A DNA stretch of 64,000 nt from Carnegiea gigantea (Eukaryota; Streptophyta; Magnoliopsida; Caryophyllales; Cactaceae). Location: the NCBI GenBank assembly GCA_029747015.1, contig JAKOGI010000139.1:1010001-1074000 (forward strand), read 5' to 3'. The notes beneath the pieces were generated by a model. It saw only the letters and a list, made by a program, of their open reading frames with translations. It was not told where the DNA came from and searched no databases. This document shows positions 33,573-47,400 of the stretch, piece after piece. Positions within the stretch are counted from its first letter, which is position 1. Each line of letters begins with the position of its first letter. The position numbers and the translations under genes are program-made.

Positions 33573-36500
33573 ATGGTGGTGAGGAAAGTGGGCAAGTATG
33601 AGATAGGGAGGACAATTGGGGAAGGAACCTATGCCAAGGTCAAATTTGCCCAGAACACAGAGACTGGTGAGAGTGTTGCCATGAAAGTTCTCGATCGAAG
33701 CACCATCATCAAGCATAAGATGGTTGAGCAGGTGATTGTCTCACCGCCCATATTGACTGATTGATGTAGAAGATCCTGCTGGATTTGAGTAAAAGAAAAC
33801 TGTGATCTCTCTATATATATTTTTTTCAAGTTGCAATAGTTGAGCTGGAATTTGGGTTGATTTTCTCGAGTAAATACAGAACTCTGATGTGTCTTGTGAT
33901 GTTATATGTGTACCATATTTTTCCCATGTTTCTTATGGTAACCTTCTGCTTTCCATCTGGATGGTAACTTGCATTGATTGTCGTGTGTAGACAAAGATGT
34001 AGCTTCATCTATGATTTCTATGATTTTAGTGTGAATAAATTCAGGTTGCAATTGGGGATTGCTTCTGTACTTTGGATGAAGTGAGATGGGAATGCCTGAA
34101 GAGGAAATTGAGCTTGTAATAACTTCTAGATGCTGCTAGTAAACCTTTAATTAAATGCCTAATTAATCAAGAATTTGAACGGCATTGATTGAGATTGAGA
34201 TACATATTGTCACTATTGGTACGGTGTACCTCTTGGGTTTGTTTTGTGAACGTGTGAAGTTTGTTCCAAGTAGAATTTGCATTTTAGGCAGATGAATTCC
34301 ATCTGAACATCTTGGAAGATAGTTGTTGATGTCTGGTTGACTTGCAGGTGTAATGCAGTTTTCCTGTATTTTCCAATTTCTCCAAATCCACTCAAAATAT
34401 ATTTGCTTTCTTTCCCTCCCTCTCCCCCCCTCTTTTGGGGGGATGAGGGCTCAGTAGTTGAGCCCCATATGCTAGTGAATGTTGATTTGGCAAATTATGA
34501 GGCATGTTGCCCCCTCCTATGAACTGGAAAAATGTTAAGGTTGTATTCTGGGTACATAATTTTCAATACAGCTTTATCCGCCCAAAGGACTTGATGTTTG
34601 TCTGTAAATGTCAATAGTTTATATCCTTACACAGAAAAGTCATTAATATGTTCGGCTGCAATCCGATAGAAAATGTTCGTTCAAAGAATGTGTAGCTTGA
34701 AAGAGGTCCCATGTGATGATTACCCATAATACTATCTTGCCAAAAGTTTCATGAATCTTCTGTATGTTCTTTCATAGAAAGGAATCTATGCAACTATCCC
34801 TCCTTCCTGAAACCATGAGGCGGGATTCTCTTTCCATTTCGTGGTAATTTTGCGCTCCACTCTTCAATCCTTCTGGAATCTGGTATTTAGAACTCTAAAT
34901 CTCTGAAATTAATTGAGGAAAAACCTGAAAAAATCAACATGAAATGTTGAAAAGCTATTCTTTTTTTCTTTTTTTTTGGGTTTTTTTTTGGGGGGGAGGG
35001 GTGTGTGAAGAGTTTGCAATAACACATATTTATTAAGGAAACAGCCAGCACGCGGTGAACTTGTCTGCTGATTTCAGAAACATTTGCTGTCAGAGGATAA
35101 AAATTCAGTGATATCTGAACAGATGTACATCTGCCAAACAGCTATGTGCTTTCTATACGTTGGCTAATTGATCAGTATATGCTAGCTCCGAAAGGGCACG
35201 GAACCAATAGGCTGCTTCAGGGAAGGAATGTTTCTATTACTCTTTGTTAGACTTATGATTTTTTGCACAAGATCTTCTGGGGATTCTGTTCTGAAAAATA
35301 CATCCACTTCTGGAAGTTTACTTGAGTCACTGGTGTTGTCATATGTTTGTTTTTAGTTTTTAGGAATGGCTTCCAACTTTGACGCTGAAAATCTTATATC
35401 TAGAGAGAATTCTAAAACTTCATTTAGATTTATGTCAGGCTCTTAATTGTAATATTTGAATATCATATCTGTGTTCCAGTTTCCTTCAAATGTACTTATG
35501 AGTGTGGATTTTGTTGGAGCTAGACTTGAGAAGATCCAAGCATGAACAACCCTACCTTTGACAGACACAGCGGGTGTCTCTACAAGCCACAAAAAAGAAT
35601 TGTCAAGGAAAGTTTTAATGAGTTCAAAAATATTTGAAAACAAAATGGTGGGAGGCTGGAAATGAGAAGCAATAGTGATGTTAAACACAAAGATCAGTTT
35701 AGTTAAGAAAGTATCAAAATTGCAACCCTAAAGTATATGCACTAATGTTAGCAAACCTAAAGCTTACAGCAAGAAACATGAACAATGCTGCCTGAAGGGG
35801 ACAAGTGAGTATTCCAAAAGTCAAAGGAGAAGAGAGTGTGCAAATATGAAGTACCAGAAATAAATTTTATATAAGCTGTGCTACACTGCTAACCCATAAC
35901 TTGTCACAAACTCCATCCGAAGGTCCTCAATGAGCTGTATATAAGCTAAATAATCTTTTCCCAGTTTTTTTTAATTTTTTTTTTAATTAAGGTCTTCCCC
36001 CTTTTTCTCAGCACTGATGACATTGATCTATTTCACCTACTCACTAGTCCTTGTCAGTCTCTCCTCTTGCATGACCAAACCATACAGGCTCTAAGTGATG
36101 TTTCATGCATGTTATCCATAATAGGGGCCAGTCACCAAGTCCCCTACCATTTCGAATTACTTTTCTTGATATTTATCCTTACAACAATGGCCGCACATCC
36201 CAATAACTCATCTTGGTTTCTGTTATCATCATCTTTGGACGTGCACTTGCTTGATCGGTCAACACTCTACTGTATAATAAGGTAGGCGGTAGGCGTATCC
36301 ACTTTGCAATAGTATTTCTCTTAGGTTTAAATAGAACCTTTTTGTCACATGTAATATCATGTTTCTTTATTTTAATTTCTTTTTGCACCTTTGCTTGCTG
36401 TTTCGGTAAGTTACATTGTATTTCTGGCTTCAATACCCTTGAATTTCTCTTCTTTAGGTTACTATTTCTTACTTGTCCCTAGCATCCTTTACTAAGCAGG

Positions 36501-39500
36501 TTTTTGGTTGTCTTGCAGATTAAAAGGGAGATATCCATAATGAAGCTTGTCAGGCATCCACATGTTGTTCGCTTGCATGAGGTGGGGATATTATTGTTTA
36601 GGTGATATACGTGTAAAATAAGAAACAGTGTGATCATGTAGCTGCATTGATAGGAGAAATTTGTCTTTCATAAAGAAGATTGGTAGTGGAAGCCAACAAT
36701 GGCTGTGTTCTGCATTCCTTTTTTTCCCCCCCTCTTTTCCCCCCCATGAAATCTATACTCCAAAATTCTGCCTAAGCTGCCTTTTTTTGGTGTTTGGGGG
36801 GGGGGGGCGGTTGTTCATATGTATGCAATCTTCTCATTTACGAGAGACTACTTATTTTGAATCCGAGATGTTTAAAATCAACTCTTCAAAAACAATAACA
36901 AGAAATAAAAAAAAAAAAAGATTGAAGGGATAGTTTGTTGATGAATTTTGCTTCAGAACACTCTAACCTAAAGCTGGAAGAAGTTCTCAGAAAGTTAGAT
37001 TTTCTAGTTGTCTGGAAAGTTCACATTCTCTCTTCTCGCATTTGAATGGGGAGCTCAACTCCTATTAAAAGAATTGATAGAAAAAAATCAGAAGAAAAGA
37101 ACGTTGGATTTTGTCCTTTTGCTTTCTTCTGGTGAGGATTTCTCTTATAATATGCTGCTGGTTACAATGTTGCAGGTTCTGGCAAGTCGTACGAAGATCT
37201 ATATCATATTGGAATACATTACAGGTGGTGAATTGTTCGATAAAATCGTGAGTTCTTTACACTCAGTTTTGGTTGCGGTTGACGTCACAGGTCATGTGTA
37301 TCATGCGGAATGCATTAACTCTTACAAGTCTAGAAGTCAGTGTAGCAAAGTTATGCCCTTCTTCCCTGTTTTGCCACCAAAGGAAAGCATGTCAACATTT
37401 TAGGAGAAAGGATGGAGTTGTAGCTGACCGGAGAAAACTTATGCAGTGTCTTGGCTTAAATTTTGAATATGGGACAATTAACTCAAGCATATACCTTCTA
37501 GACTACAAAGTAATAGAATAATTCACAGTCCGTCCCTTCTAATTTGCAGGTTCACCATTCACGACTCAGTGAGCTTGAAGCTAGAAAATATTTCCAACAG
37601 CTAATTGATGGTGTGGAGTTTTGTCACAGTAACAGGGTTTACCATAGGGATCTGAAGGTCATCGCTCATTGCCCTTTGTCTTGAAAATTTTGTTTCTCTG
37701 CTATTGCCTAGCGATTTTCTTAAAACTTCTCAGACATATTTTGTGCAGCCTGAAAATCTTCTCTTAGATTCTCAAGGATATTTGAAAATCTCGGATTTCG
37801 GATTAAGTGCACATCCTCCAGAGGTAGAGTCTTCATTTCTGTCTTCGCTTTGGTCACAACTTGTAGAAGTTGTATCAGATTATCATGTCACTTGGTTGTT
37901 GTGCATAGGGTGTTAGCCTCCTAAAGACAACATGTGGGACTCCCAACTATGTGGCACCAGAGGTAATGGTGTGGCTTCATTTGTGGACTCACGTAATAGA
38001 TATAACTTGGTCATATATTTCATCCTTTCTCTTAAATTTGTATTAGGTTCTCAATCACAAGGGCTATGATGGTGCTCTGGCAGACATCTGGTCATGCGGG
38101 GTCATACTCTACGTTCTGATGGCTGGTTGTCTCCCATTTGATGAACTTGATCTTGCCACACTATATAGTAAGGCATGAACATTTTGATTGGAGCTTCTAT
38201 TATTCTTTGCAAATGCACGATTCATTGCTTTTATTGTTGCTGTGAATATTTGTCCCTTTACTAGTTGGAGCTAACTGCTCTTGATACTTCTCTGAAATGA
38301 TGACATTGTACTATGAAGAATAATTGGCAACGGTAAAAGTTGTTTGTTACCATGTGGATTTGACAACCCCCCCTACTGTACTCATGATGCTAGACTTCAT
38401 AATCTTTCTCTTAATCTTTTACAGTGCCTCTTTCTGGTTTTCTTCGCATGTTTGGCTTTTTGCTCCCTGTGAATATTATTGGCTGGCTTACTCATCCTTG
38501 TCTTTCACTTTCTCTTTCTTTAATTTCTTTCTTTCTTTCTTTCTTTTCCCCTTCGTTTGGCTTTCTGCTTTATCTGCAGATTGCAAATGCTGAGTTTTCA
38601 TGTCCATCTTGGTTCTCAGTCGGTGCAAAATCCTTAATCCAGCGAATACTGGACCCAAATCCTCAAACTGTAAGTACCTGCTGTCAACCTCAGTTTTTTT
38701 GTTGCTGTTAGAGTAAAAACCTATTTTTGAGCCTTCAACCATCAGCTTAAGCTTTTTTGGTTGAGATGGTTCTTGAACATGGTATCAGAGCCGTTCTGAG
38801 TAAGAGGTCTCGAGTTCAAATCTCAATAGCCCTCATATTAATTTATTGCGCAAGGTAGGGGAGCATTTGCAGTAGCCATGCTTCAAGCCCAAAGAGCATT
38901 CGTATGAGGGGGCCTGTTAGAGTATAAACCTATTCTTGGGTTTTCAACCATTAGCTTAAGCTTTTAGTTGAGATGTTTCTTGAACGGTTGCTAAGGTAGC
39001 CCTTTTTCTATGGGCCTAATCACTGATGGGGATCCGCACTAAGTATCGTTGTTATATTGTGGGGTGTCAAGTGATGAAGTGTCTAACAACTAATGTAGGT
39101 ATTTAAAGTGGAATTGAATGTCCAAGTACCATGGCCTCATATTTTAATCAATGGCAGATCCATTTTTTAGTTGGTCCCCAGGTAACATATTCATCAATCA
39201 TTCATTTCACACACAAACTTTAGGGAGATGTAAATGCTATGTGATCTAAGAAATTAGGTTTTCTCTGAGTTAGTGACATATTTTTCGGAGGGAAAAGACG
39301 GGGGAGAAAATTTGAAGTTTTGAATTCCCAAATAAAAGTAAGACCATGATAACTGTCTCCTATAATAATTGTAAACCTACAATATGACAACTCTTTTAAC
39401 TTGTAAGGAAAACTATGAGAAGTAGAATCCTATAGCATTTATTAATTCATTAATAATATTCATGTACCACTACAAGATCCCCCCTTCCGCAAACAAACCC

Positions 39501-42500
39501 CAAAAAAAAAAAAAAAAACCCAAAATGAGTTCCTGGATCTAGATGATAGAAATGTGGCTTTGCTACTGGAATTAATGTGCTTCATAAAACTTAGTCCCGT
39601 TCAATTAAGTTTCATTGCTTGTAGTCTTTTATACTTTGGTTGCCATGTTTGCCATGAAGTGTTGGGTCTTTTTTGCCCCCTTTTTCCTGGTGCCTTCAAT
39701 TTTCTCAAGTTATGTGACTTTTTATCAAACTTTGTCATGAGCATATGTTGGAACTTAGAAGTCATGAAACTACCGTCCTTATGTGTTACATGTTCCTCTT
39801 GCTTTGGGCATTTTTCTATACAGCCTATTGCTTCAGTGACTTGATGACATTGCAACTGAGCTATTTCCTTCCTTATTGTCTGCTTTTGCAGCGAATTAGA
39901 ATGGAAGAGATTAGAAAGGATGAGTGGTTCAACAAGGGTTATACTCCTGTTAGTCTCATTGAGTATGAAGATCTTAACCTGGACGATATAAATGCTGTTT
40001 TTGATGATACAGAGGTTGGTGCAAACTTGAGTAATACTAGTAGTGCTACTGCTTCCTTTGCCTGGTTAAGTAAAATGGTTCATTTGTATGCAAGTTCATG
40101 GATGAAAATCCCAGCAATATTTATACCTGTCATCAAATGATGATGGAGTATTCTGGTTCTGTTTAAAAAAAAAAAAAAAAAAAAAGCTTGAGTCTTGTAT
40201 ATGGGAATAAGTGTTAATACATAACATGCTTCTTAATATGTGATTTAAAAGAATGTGAGTGCTCTATGGTTAAGGTATTTACTGTTTCGTACTGCCGCTC
40301 TTGCGTGTTGGTCTTGCTGGTAGATCTTCTGGGGATTTCAACGGAACTGTTATTCAAATGCTTGTTGCATCGGCCTTTGTTCCTTCTTCACCAAAAAGAA
40401 AAAAAAGACAAACCTTTGAGAACCTTGTTTACTAAGCAGTTCTATAAAATTTTGAATTAAATTGGACCTTAATAAACAAAGCATACACTCAAGCCGTAGT
40501 GACGTACAGTTCTGACCCAAAGCTAATTTGCAATGGGTGGAGTCACTCATATGCATACCCAAGACCACCTATTTAAGCAATTTAGGGCATCCCTGCTTTC
40601 ATATTCCAACAAGTTCATGTCTATGACTGTGAGTTTATCTGATTTTGTTTTATGAGTTTGTGCAATTTGGGAGGATTGCCCTTCCATCTAGTGGAATTTT
40701 ATATAGTGCAAATACTGCTCTATCTGTTGAGAAAAAAAGCAATGGAGAAAAGAACCAAATATGTGACCTGGTTTGGTCCATTGATCAACATGGCCCCTGA
40801 GAAAACCAATTCATTCGCTGTATCTCTTTGACAAGAATTCTAAATCAAGACTTCGCTCAATACTCGGTTTGCCCATTTATGTGACCATGAAGACTTACCT
40901 CTCAACATACAAAAGCTTTAGGTATTTCCCATATCTTTTCTAGTACAGGAGTTTTAGACACCTTTATATATCCGGAAAAAATTAGGCCAATGTCGTTCAC
41001 AATTTCCACCAGTTCCTCCCCCCAATAGAACTCATTAATGATAACCCATGTACCTGAGATCATTGCCTCCTCTCACCTCAGATGTGATGATTATTTTCCA
41101 TAACTTGAGCGTACGAAAGCCATCCCTTCAAGTAGACTATTCATGCACGCCTTCTCAGATTCAATAAAATCTCCAACTTAGGCACATATAGCGAAGGGAT
41201 TCCCCCCCCCCCCTTTCTTGCATACAGCATCAGATCATCCAGACTTCCCAATGAAGTATGCCAATTCTGATGGCATTTGGGTTTCAAGCTATCCTGTATG
41301 CTTCTCCGAGGGTAGATGGAGACCAGGTCTGTCAAGACCTCCTTCAGCGAAGTTATAAATTACCCCACTGGCTCACATGTGAAGTCAATGGCCCATTTCG
41401 GCTATGCTGGCAAGTTGTCAGATCTCCCCCCCCCCCCCCCCAAAAAAAGCACAAACTATCATTAGACTTGAGAACACCCTGTAGCAGCCTCCCCAGGAGT
41501 CTACACTTGTTTTCCAAGCGAGGGGAACAAAATGAGAATTGACGTTTCCAAACAAACAGCTGTGCGTGTATTAAGAGAAGGGTAGCTGGATATCTTGGAT
41601 TAATTTTCTCTCTTGAGCAGAGGCCATTTGGATTTGTTAGTTTAAAGCTTGAAAAACTTAGTCAGAAGCCGTTGGTTTTGGTGTCTGCATTTGGATTTTC
41701 CTTATTAACCACGTGAGCAATTATGCTAACGTTCCTTGCAGGATCTGCATGATAATGAGCAGCAGGAAAGAGACAATGAAGGTCCCTTGGTTCTTAATGC
41801 ATTTGATCTAATTATGCAGTCACAAGGGCTAAACCTGCAATCATTGTTCGACAAAGGGCAGGTATGACCACCCTCCTTCAGGTTTCTTCTTGCACATCAA
41901 TACCGACCTCAGGAAATTAACCTTCACATGCTAGCTAATAATCTGTCTCCTCCTTGTTCACTTCCAAGTTTCTGTTGTCTTTATTGCAGGATTCAGTGAA
42001 ACATCAAACACGTTTTGTTTCACAGAAACCTCCTAATCTTGTCTTGTCAAGTATGGAAGTAGTTGCACAATCAATGGGATTCAAGACTCATATTGGGAAC
42101 TATAAAGTATGTCAATGAAACAATGTTTTTGTGTCATAGTAGATTCATGGTTTAGTGTCTGTCCGTAGTTTATCTTTATTGATATCCCCTTTATGATAAG
42201 ATGAGGATAGAAGGCCTTTCAGCGGATAAGACTGGACGTATCTGTGTGATTCTGGAAGTAAGCTCTCAAGTTTCTATTTGTCTGGATACTCCATCTTCTC
42301 CAGGTGTTTTTGCACTGGCAAAAAGGACTGATGAAATTTGATTGTTCAGGTCTTTGAGGTTGCTCCCAACTTTTTCCTGGTGGATGTTCAAAAAGCTGCT
42401 GGTGATCTCAATGAGTACCTAAATGTCAGGAACAAGTTTTGTCGTTCTTATTTAATGTTATTGATTTTGTCGATAGTATCTCATCAACAGTTTAACTGAA

Positions 42501-43056
42501 TATCAGCAATGTTTTGAAATGCTGCTTTATTGCCACTTGACCTAGAGGTGCAAACTAACACGAATCTAGACAAATTTAAGGACCCAAAATCTGACCTGAG
42601 AATTGCTGAATTCAAACTGGTCTGACCCCTATCCAAAATAATCTGACTCTGATTCCAAGGTCTGACCTGTGGTTGTAGCAATTCATCCAAATAAAGATCA
42701 ATGACTTGAACTTCAATGCACCCCACCCAGTCCGACCAGTCTGACCCTGCTTGAATCCACTGGATTCAAGCATAGCATGAACCTGTTTTGATGTAACCCA
42801 AATTGGTCAAATGTGACCCAAACAACCTTCTTTCTGAGACTTGTCCTCTTCTAGACATGGCTGTGAAAGGGACTGTAGACATGAAAACTGATATATACTT
42901 CTACGACCTCTCATTTCATCATGGAACTAACTGATGCTTCTCATGTCGCAGTTTTACAAGAATTTCTGTGATAATCTTGATGATATCATTTGGAAGCCTC
43001 CCAACGAGTTGGCAATGCCAAGAGTCAACAGGGGCAAGAATAGAAAGCGACCATAG
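33573..43056 (+). CDS. CIPK8: CBL-interacting protein kinase 8 (SnRK3), 14 exons, 447 aa
   Basis: Exons: 33573-33731, 36519-36581, 37176-37247, 37550-37657, 37749-37823, 37909-37962, 38047-38172, 38580-38669, 39892-40014, 41742-41861, 41990-42106, 42201-42257, 42350-42424, 42952-43056; all join in phase 0. N-terminal Ser/Thr kinase: glycine loop [11 protein letters not shown] (about 14-24), ATP-binding Lys in VAMK, catalytic HRDLKPEN, DFG, activation loop to APE. Then the NAFDLI motif (about 309-314) that binds CBL calcium sensors, and the C-terminal PPI region that binds PP2C phosphatases, ending LDDIIWKPP. The arrangement, length (Arabidopsis CIPK8 is about 445 aa) and sequence blocks fit CIPK8, sister to SOS2/CIPK24. 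Family role: calcium-decoding kinase in nitrate and salt signalling. Intron 7 appears to use a GC donor. The 2.8-kb intron 1 and intron 8 carry transposon fragments. Confidence 0.95.
36015..36300 (-). pseudogene. RTE-like LINE fragment in CIPK8 intron 1
   Basis: Plus-strand text such as CATGACCAAACCATACAGGC, AATAGGGGCCAGTCACCAAG and ACAATGGCCGCACATCCCAA matches the pattern of the widespread plant RTE-type reverse transcriptase 3' region read in antisense. No open frame survives. Identification rests on recognition of these blocks only, without an alignment. Confidence 0.45.
38173..38174 (+). promoter_or_regulatory. Probable GC splice donor of CIPK8 intron 7
   Basis: Exon 7 must end after ...CTATATAGTAAG to keep phase 0 with exon 8 (IANAEF), so the intron starts GCATGA and ends CTGCAG. 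The nearby GTAAGG (38168-38173) would cut off SK and shift the frame. GC-AG introns make up about 1% of plant introns and favour an AG before the donor, as here. Confidence 0.7.
38706..38986 (+). mobile_element. TRIM/SMART miniature LTR retrotransposon, 281 bp
   Basis: The left terminal repeat is 38706-38779 (TGTTAGAGTA...TTGAACA), directly followed by a primer binding site TGGTATCAGAGCC (38780-38792, initiator Met-tRNA). A purine-rich GAGGGGGCC (about 38906-38914) precedes the right terminal repeat 38915-38986. A 5-bp duplication gttgc flanks the whole (38701-38705 and 38987-38991). The about 74-bp terminal repeats and total size under 300 bp fit the SMART class of TRIMs. It codes for nothing, so movement needs a helper element. 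Sits in CIPK8 intron 8, sense orientation. The final A of the right repeat has changed to G and the two repeats differ at several sites, so it is not new. Confidence 0.9.
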
Positions 43057-44448
43057 AATTTTTCTTGTTTTCCTGCTTCACAATGACTTCAATACTGAAG
43101 TTCATATTTCTTGTACTGGATCTGCATCAGCATCAGGTGTGCATCACTGAACAGGAAAGGCATTGCTGACAGGCTGGAATCAACAAAAGAGTGTACCTGA
43201 TGAGAATTGATAGCTGGAGTGGAAAAGAGTTAGAATGGAAGTAGCCAACCTTTTTCTGATGTTCGTAAATTTTATTTAGCTATAGATTCTTTGTGACCAT
43301 TCTTAAGGTTGAGCGATTTTATGTGACTTGATGATTTGCTAAGATTTGCTTGTGAGCTCAGTATGTATCTGTAACAATGGTCTAGTTCCCTTGGATTGTC
43401 CTTGAAAATGCAAGAGCTCCAAATCCTCCAATTGTTAATGCTTAAGTTCGCTATCTAGGCTCCCGCTTTGGGCCTCTGGCTTTTGAATTTCGCTCAGAGT
43501 TGAGTGTCGCTGTTGCTCTCCGTAGGCGGCCCCCCCCCCCCCCCCAATGATGGAGGAGGCTAACAGGATGGAATAGGTGGGATCAAATATGTAAACCTCT
43601 TGCAAAAGAAAGCATAGCTGTTGACATTGTCCTCAATCTGTAAGTCATCATTTTTTTTAAAATTGGAATTCTTTCTCGAGTAATTTTCTGCATCTTTTTA
43701 AAATTTTAGAAACTCTTTTTTTGATATTTCCAGATGTTAATATAGATTGGCGATCTCTAAAAATTTTTGTAGGTTGTATTTGTATATTTCTATGGTACTA
43801 CAAATTTCAGAACATTATATTATTTCTGAGTACTTCTAAAAAAAAAAATGTAATGTACACATGGAATGAAAGAGAGCTTCCAAATAAAAAGAATTGGCGC
43901 CAATTTTTCTTGGTTTCTTTGGAACTTGAAAAAACAAGGAACTTTAAAGTGGCATGGTAAACTACTAAATTAGGTATGTGTTGATGGTTTTCTTCAATAC
44001 GGTAATTGGATGCCTTCTCCAACACCATATACAAGGCTACTGTCAGAGGCCTTGTACAAGCTAGACGTGAACAATTAAGTTGAAAAGAACAAGTCCATAG
44101 AGGCCCAAAAAAAAGTAAAAATAACAACTTGCACGATGATAAATGAGGCCCTAAGTTTCACGCGTGGGAATGCCTACAAATGACTTCAATTAGAGTAATC
44201 AAACATATCACTCATGTGATGAACCCTATCTTCAGATACTGACAATCATCTGAATCCTTATTACACCCTGCCCAAGAAATAAGAATAGACAATTACAATC
44301 GTGGAAATCAACCTATAGATGCTCAGAGGGACCCCCTTTCAATTTGGTACTTTTGTTGGTTGATCTCAATCATATTATTGTCTCACTGGAACACCCCTTA
44401 CCATTTCGTATTTAAGCAACATGCTTGAACTTCCATTGATGACAATAT
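43057..44448. other. CIPK8/SHM1 convergent spacer
   Basis: Holds the two 3' UTRs, tail to tail. Contains a C16 run (43530-43545). No gene seen. Confidence 0.6.
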
Positions 44449-47400
44449 CTAGTCTTTGTATTTCATTGTCTCCTTCTCAAAACCAACGGTTGGGAATTGC
44501 TTCGCATACTCCTCAACCTCGCGACGAAGCTTTGCAATCTCAGATTGAAAGTTGGTGTCTGATTGCAATGTTGACACAAAATCCTTCAATTTTGTCCCTG
44601 AACCATTATTCCCAAAGGCACCAAATTAGAAGATGTTGTTTGGCAAAGAGCTTTTTGAAGAGCTTTTTGGTCAAAAAGAGCTTATTTGACCAAAATTAAC
44701 TTTTTGACCAACTAAAAAAGCTAATTTGGGCGTTTGGTGAAAGAGCTTTTTAAAAGAACTTTTTGGGTCCAAAAAGCTAATTTGAAAAAGATAATTCCAT
44801 GAGCTTTTTAGAAGAGCTTTTTGAAGAATTAGCTTTTTGTCTCACAACTTTATCGGAAACAGCTAATTTTACCAAACAGTTTTTCAACAAACAGCTAATA
44901 CAAACAGCTAACAGCTAATACAAACAGCTAACAGCTAATAGCTGTTTGCCAAACAGGCCCCTCATAGTGGATGAAATATTTCCACTTTTTATGCTCTACT
45001 GAAGTATGTGTTTGGCAACTTTGTCATCTTTAAGTTAGACTAAAAAGTAATAAAGCAAAATGTCTTGTTGGCGCAGTAGCACCAACTCATTGCGTTTGAA
45101 ATCTTCATCTAATGGAAGCTACCTCCCCATTACATCAACAGCAACCCCCCCCCCCAAAAAAAAGGGGAAAAAAAAAGAAGAAAAAGACAGGAAGAAAGAA
45201 AGAGGAGCAAGGCCTTCATGGTACTGAAGGCAGTGTTGACAAAAGATGTATACGAGTGCTTTAAGCAGATGAGAAGCAGAACGAACCTTTCGTATCAGCC
45301 TTGATCTTCAATGCCAGCATCACAGCGGCATCAAAAAATTCAGCCACTTTTGCAAAATCTTCTTCCACGAACCCCCTAGATGTCAGAGCCGGAGTTCCTA
45401 CAAAACCAAAAGGAACATTTACTTTAACGATGCAGTAGATGCCAGAGATTCAAAAACAAGAGATGAAGACTGCTCACCCATACGAATGCCTCCAGGAATC
45501 ATTGCTGAGACATCTCCGGGAACTGTGTTCTTGTTGGCTGCAATATGAATTGCTTCCATTACCTTTTCAACCCTTGATCCATCAATACCCTACAAATCAG
45601 GGGGCAGAAAGAGAGGGGAAATAAGGTATTACATACTGATTCTTGAATGACAAGCTGGTAGCTCTAGAATTTCAATATAACAATTGCTAAGAGGGATAGA
45701 ATACAATTTGATCATTTGTGGAAGATCAAACAGTCCAAAATACAGTGCCTTTTGGTTTCACCTTGCCATTTTTCAGGACTTCACAATGGACTAGAATTTC
45801 AACTATGATTCATGCACATTATAAAAACAGACAAAGTCATGCATGTTATTTGCTAAAAGGAAGCAACTAGGGGCTGCTCTGACAGACTCAGTTCAGCTGA
45901 AAGATAAACACACTTGAACTTTGGAAGTTATTCATTTCCTTTGTGTATGTATGCCCAATCCAAATGGAATATTAGTATATTCCTTGTCATGCCGCTAAAG
46001 CTCTAAGTCAGAAAAGTAACTTTCAGGTACATGCATGAGTGAAGACACACAGATTATGATGCTCTTACCTTGTTTCTTAGATTTACCAAGACAAGATGGA
46101 TATCAGTCCCACCAGACACCAGTTCATACCCTAGGTCACTCAGCTTCTGCAAAATTGGTAGCACTTCAGGTGAGCCTCATTGGGATTGCAACGATGACGT
46201 GATATTCAAGTAGTGCAATGGTATGGGGCATACAAGTGTAGGTTTCGATATACCTGGGCAAATGCAGAGCAGTTGCTTAGCACTTGCTCTTGATATGCTT
46301 TGTATTCTGGGGTCATAGCCTACATCAGAAATAATAAGGAAAACATATCACGAAGCTTAGTATATAACATGGGATAAGAATACATCTTATTCATGGAATT
46401 CACATAAAAATTCAATAAAAACCTGTTTCAATGCAACAGCTAAGGCAGTAATTGTATGATTATGCGGCCCACCCTGGAGGCCAGGAAACACAGCCTGGTT
46501 GATCTTGTCCTCATAGTCATACAGCACCTGCAACATGGAATGACATTGAACAATTCAGAATTCAAATGCCTAATTTGAAAGAACCATGCAGAAAGTGTTT
46601 CTCAGATCCTTGCAAGTGCTAAGAATACTACAAGAATCTCAAGAAATGCAATATTGTGCTCTCAAGTAAGAAATGAAATATTGTGCTCTCAAGTACTCCC
46701 TCTATGCAAATCAATTAATTGACCAGCAAACAGCCAAATTTCAATATGACAAAAGGATATCATGAGGACATTAAAGAACAAAATATATATGATACAAAAA
46801 GCATCAAATTCAGTGGCAGTTCTACTTGATGGGGACAGGTGACCCGTGGCACCCATTAGCCGACACTCTTGAAAATTCTAATAAAAATCCTTAAAATGTT
46901 GTTAAATGGACACATAAAAATTAATTGGCACTCAATCAAGCTCAATGAAACCAAGAAATTGGAACACCATTATACAGGATTTCTGGATCTGCCAGTGGTT
47001 AAAGTTCCAGTAACTCATGACAGATGTTCAATCCAAAGTTATGATATTTTATACCCTTTTATCATCTAATATTTGCTCTAAATAAATTGCTAAATTAAAT
47101 TTTTATGATGTTTTTGTTTATTTTGCAGGAGTTGGAAGTACCTTGAAGAAAATAAATACATTTATTCAAATAAGTGCTAAGTTTGGAACAAATGAGAAAG
47201 CAGAAAAAAAAAAGAAGAAGAAGAAGATGCCTCAGCCCAGATGAGGCCCAGCTCTGAAGCCCATGCGTCCAGAAGCCCGGTCTGCCTTCCCTCTTTTTCT
47301 TTTTCTCTCTTTTCCTTTCGTGCTTTCCCGGCCCAGTCTTTTCTCTTCCTTCTCTTTCCCAGTTCGCAGCCCAAGCCCAGACCCCAGCAGCCCCATCTCC

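Noticed and set aside
38168..38173. GTAAGG as the donor of CIPK8 intron 7
   Set aside because: Using it breaks the frame with exon 8 and drops conserved residues; the GC donor five bases on keeps phase.
43721..43960. 79-codon frame in the CIPK8/SHM1 spacer
   Set aside because: No family resemblance and a matching antisense frame; likely 3'-UTR or spacer.
47020..47024. Unambiguous 5-bp target duplication for Athila
   Set aside because: acaga matches on the right only if the last A of the LTR is counted as target; reported as 4-5 bp.
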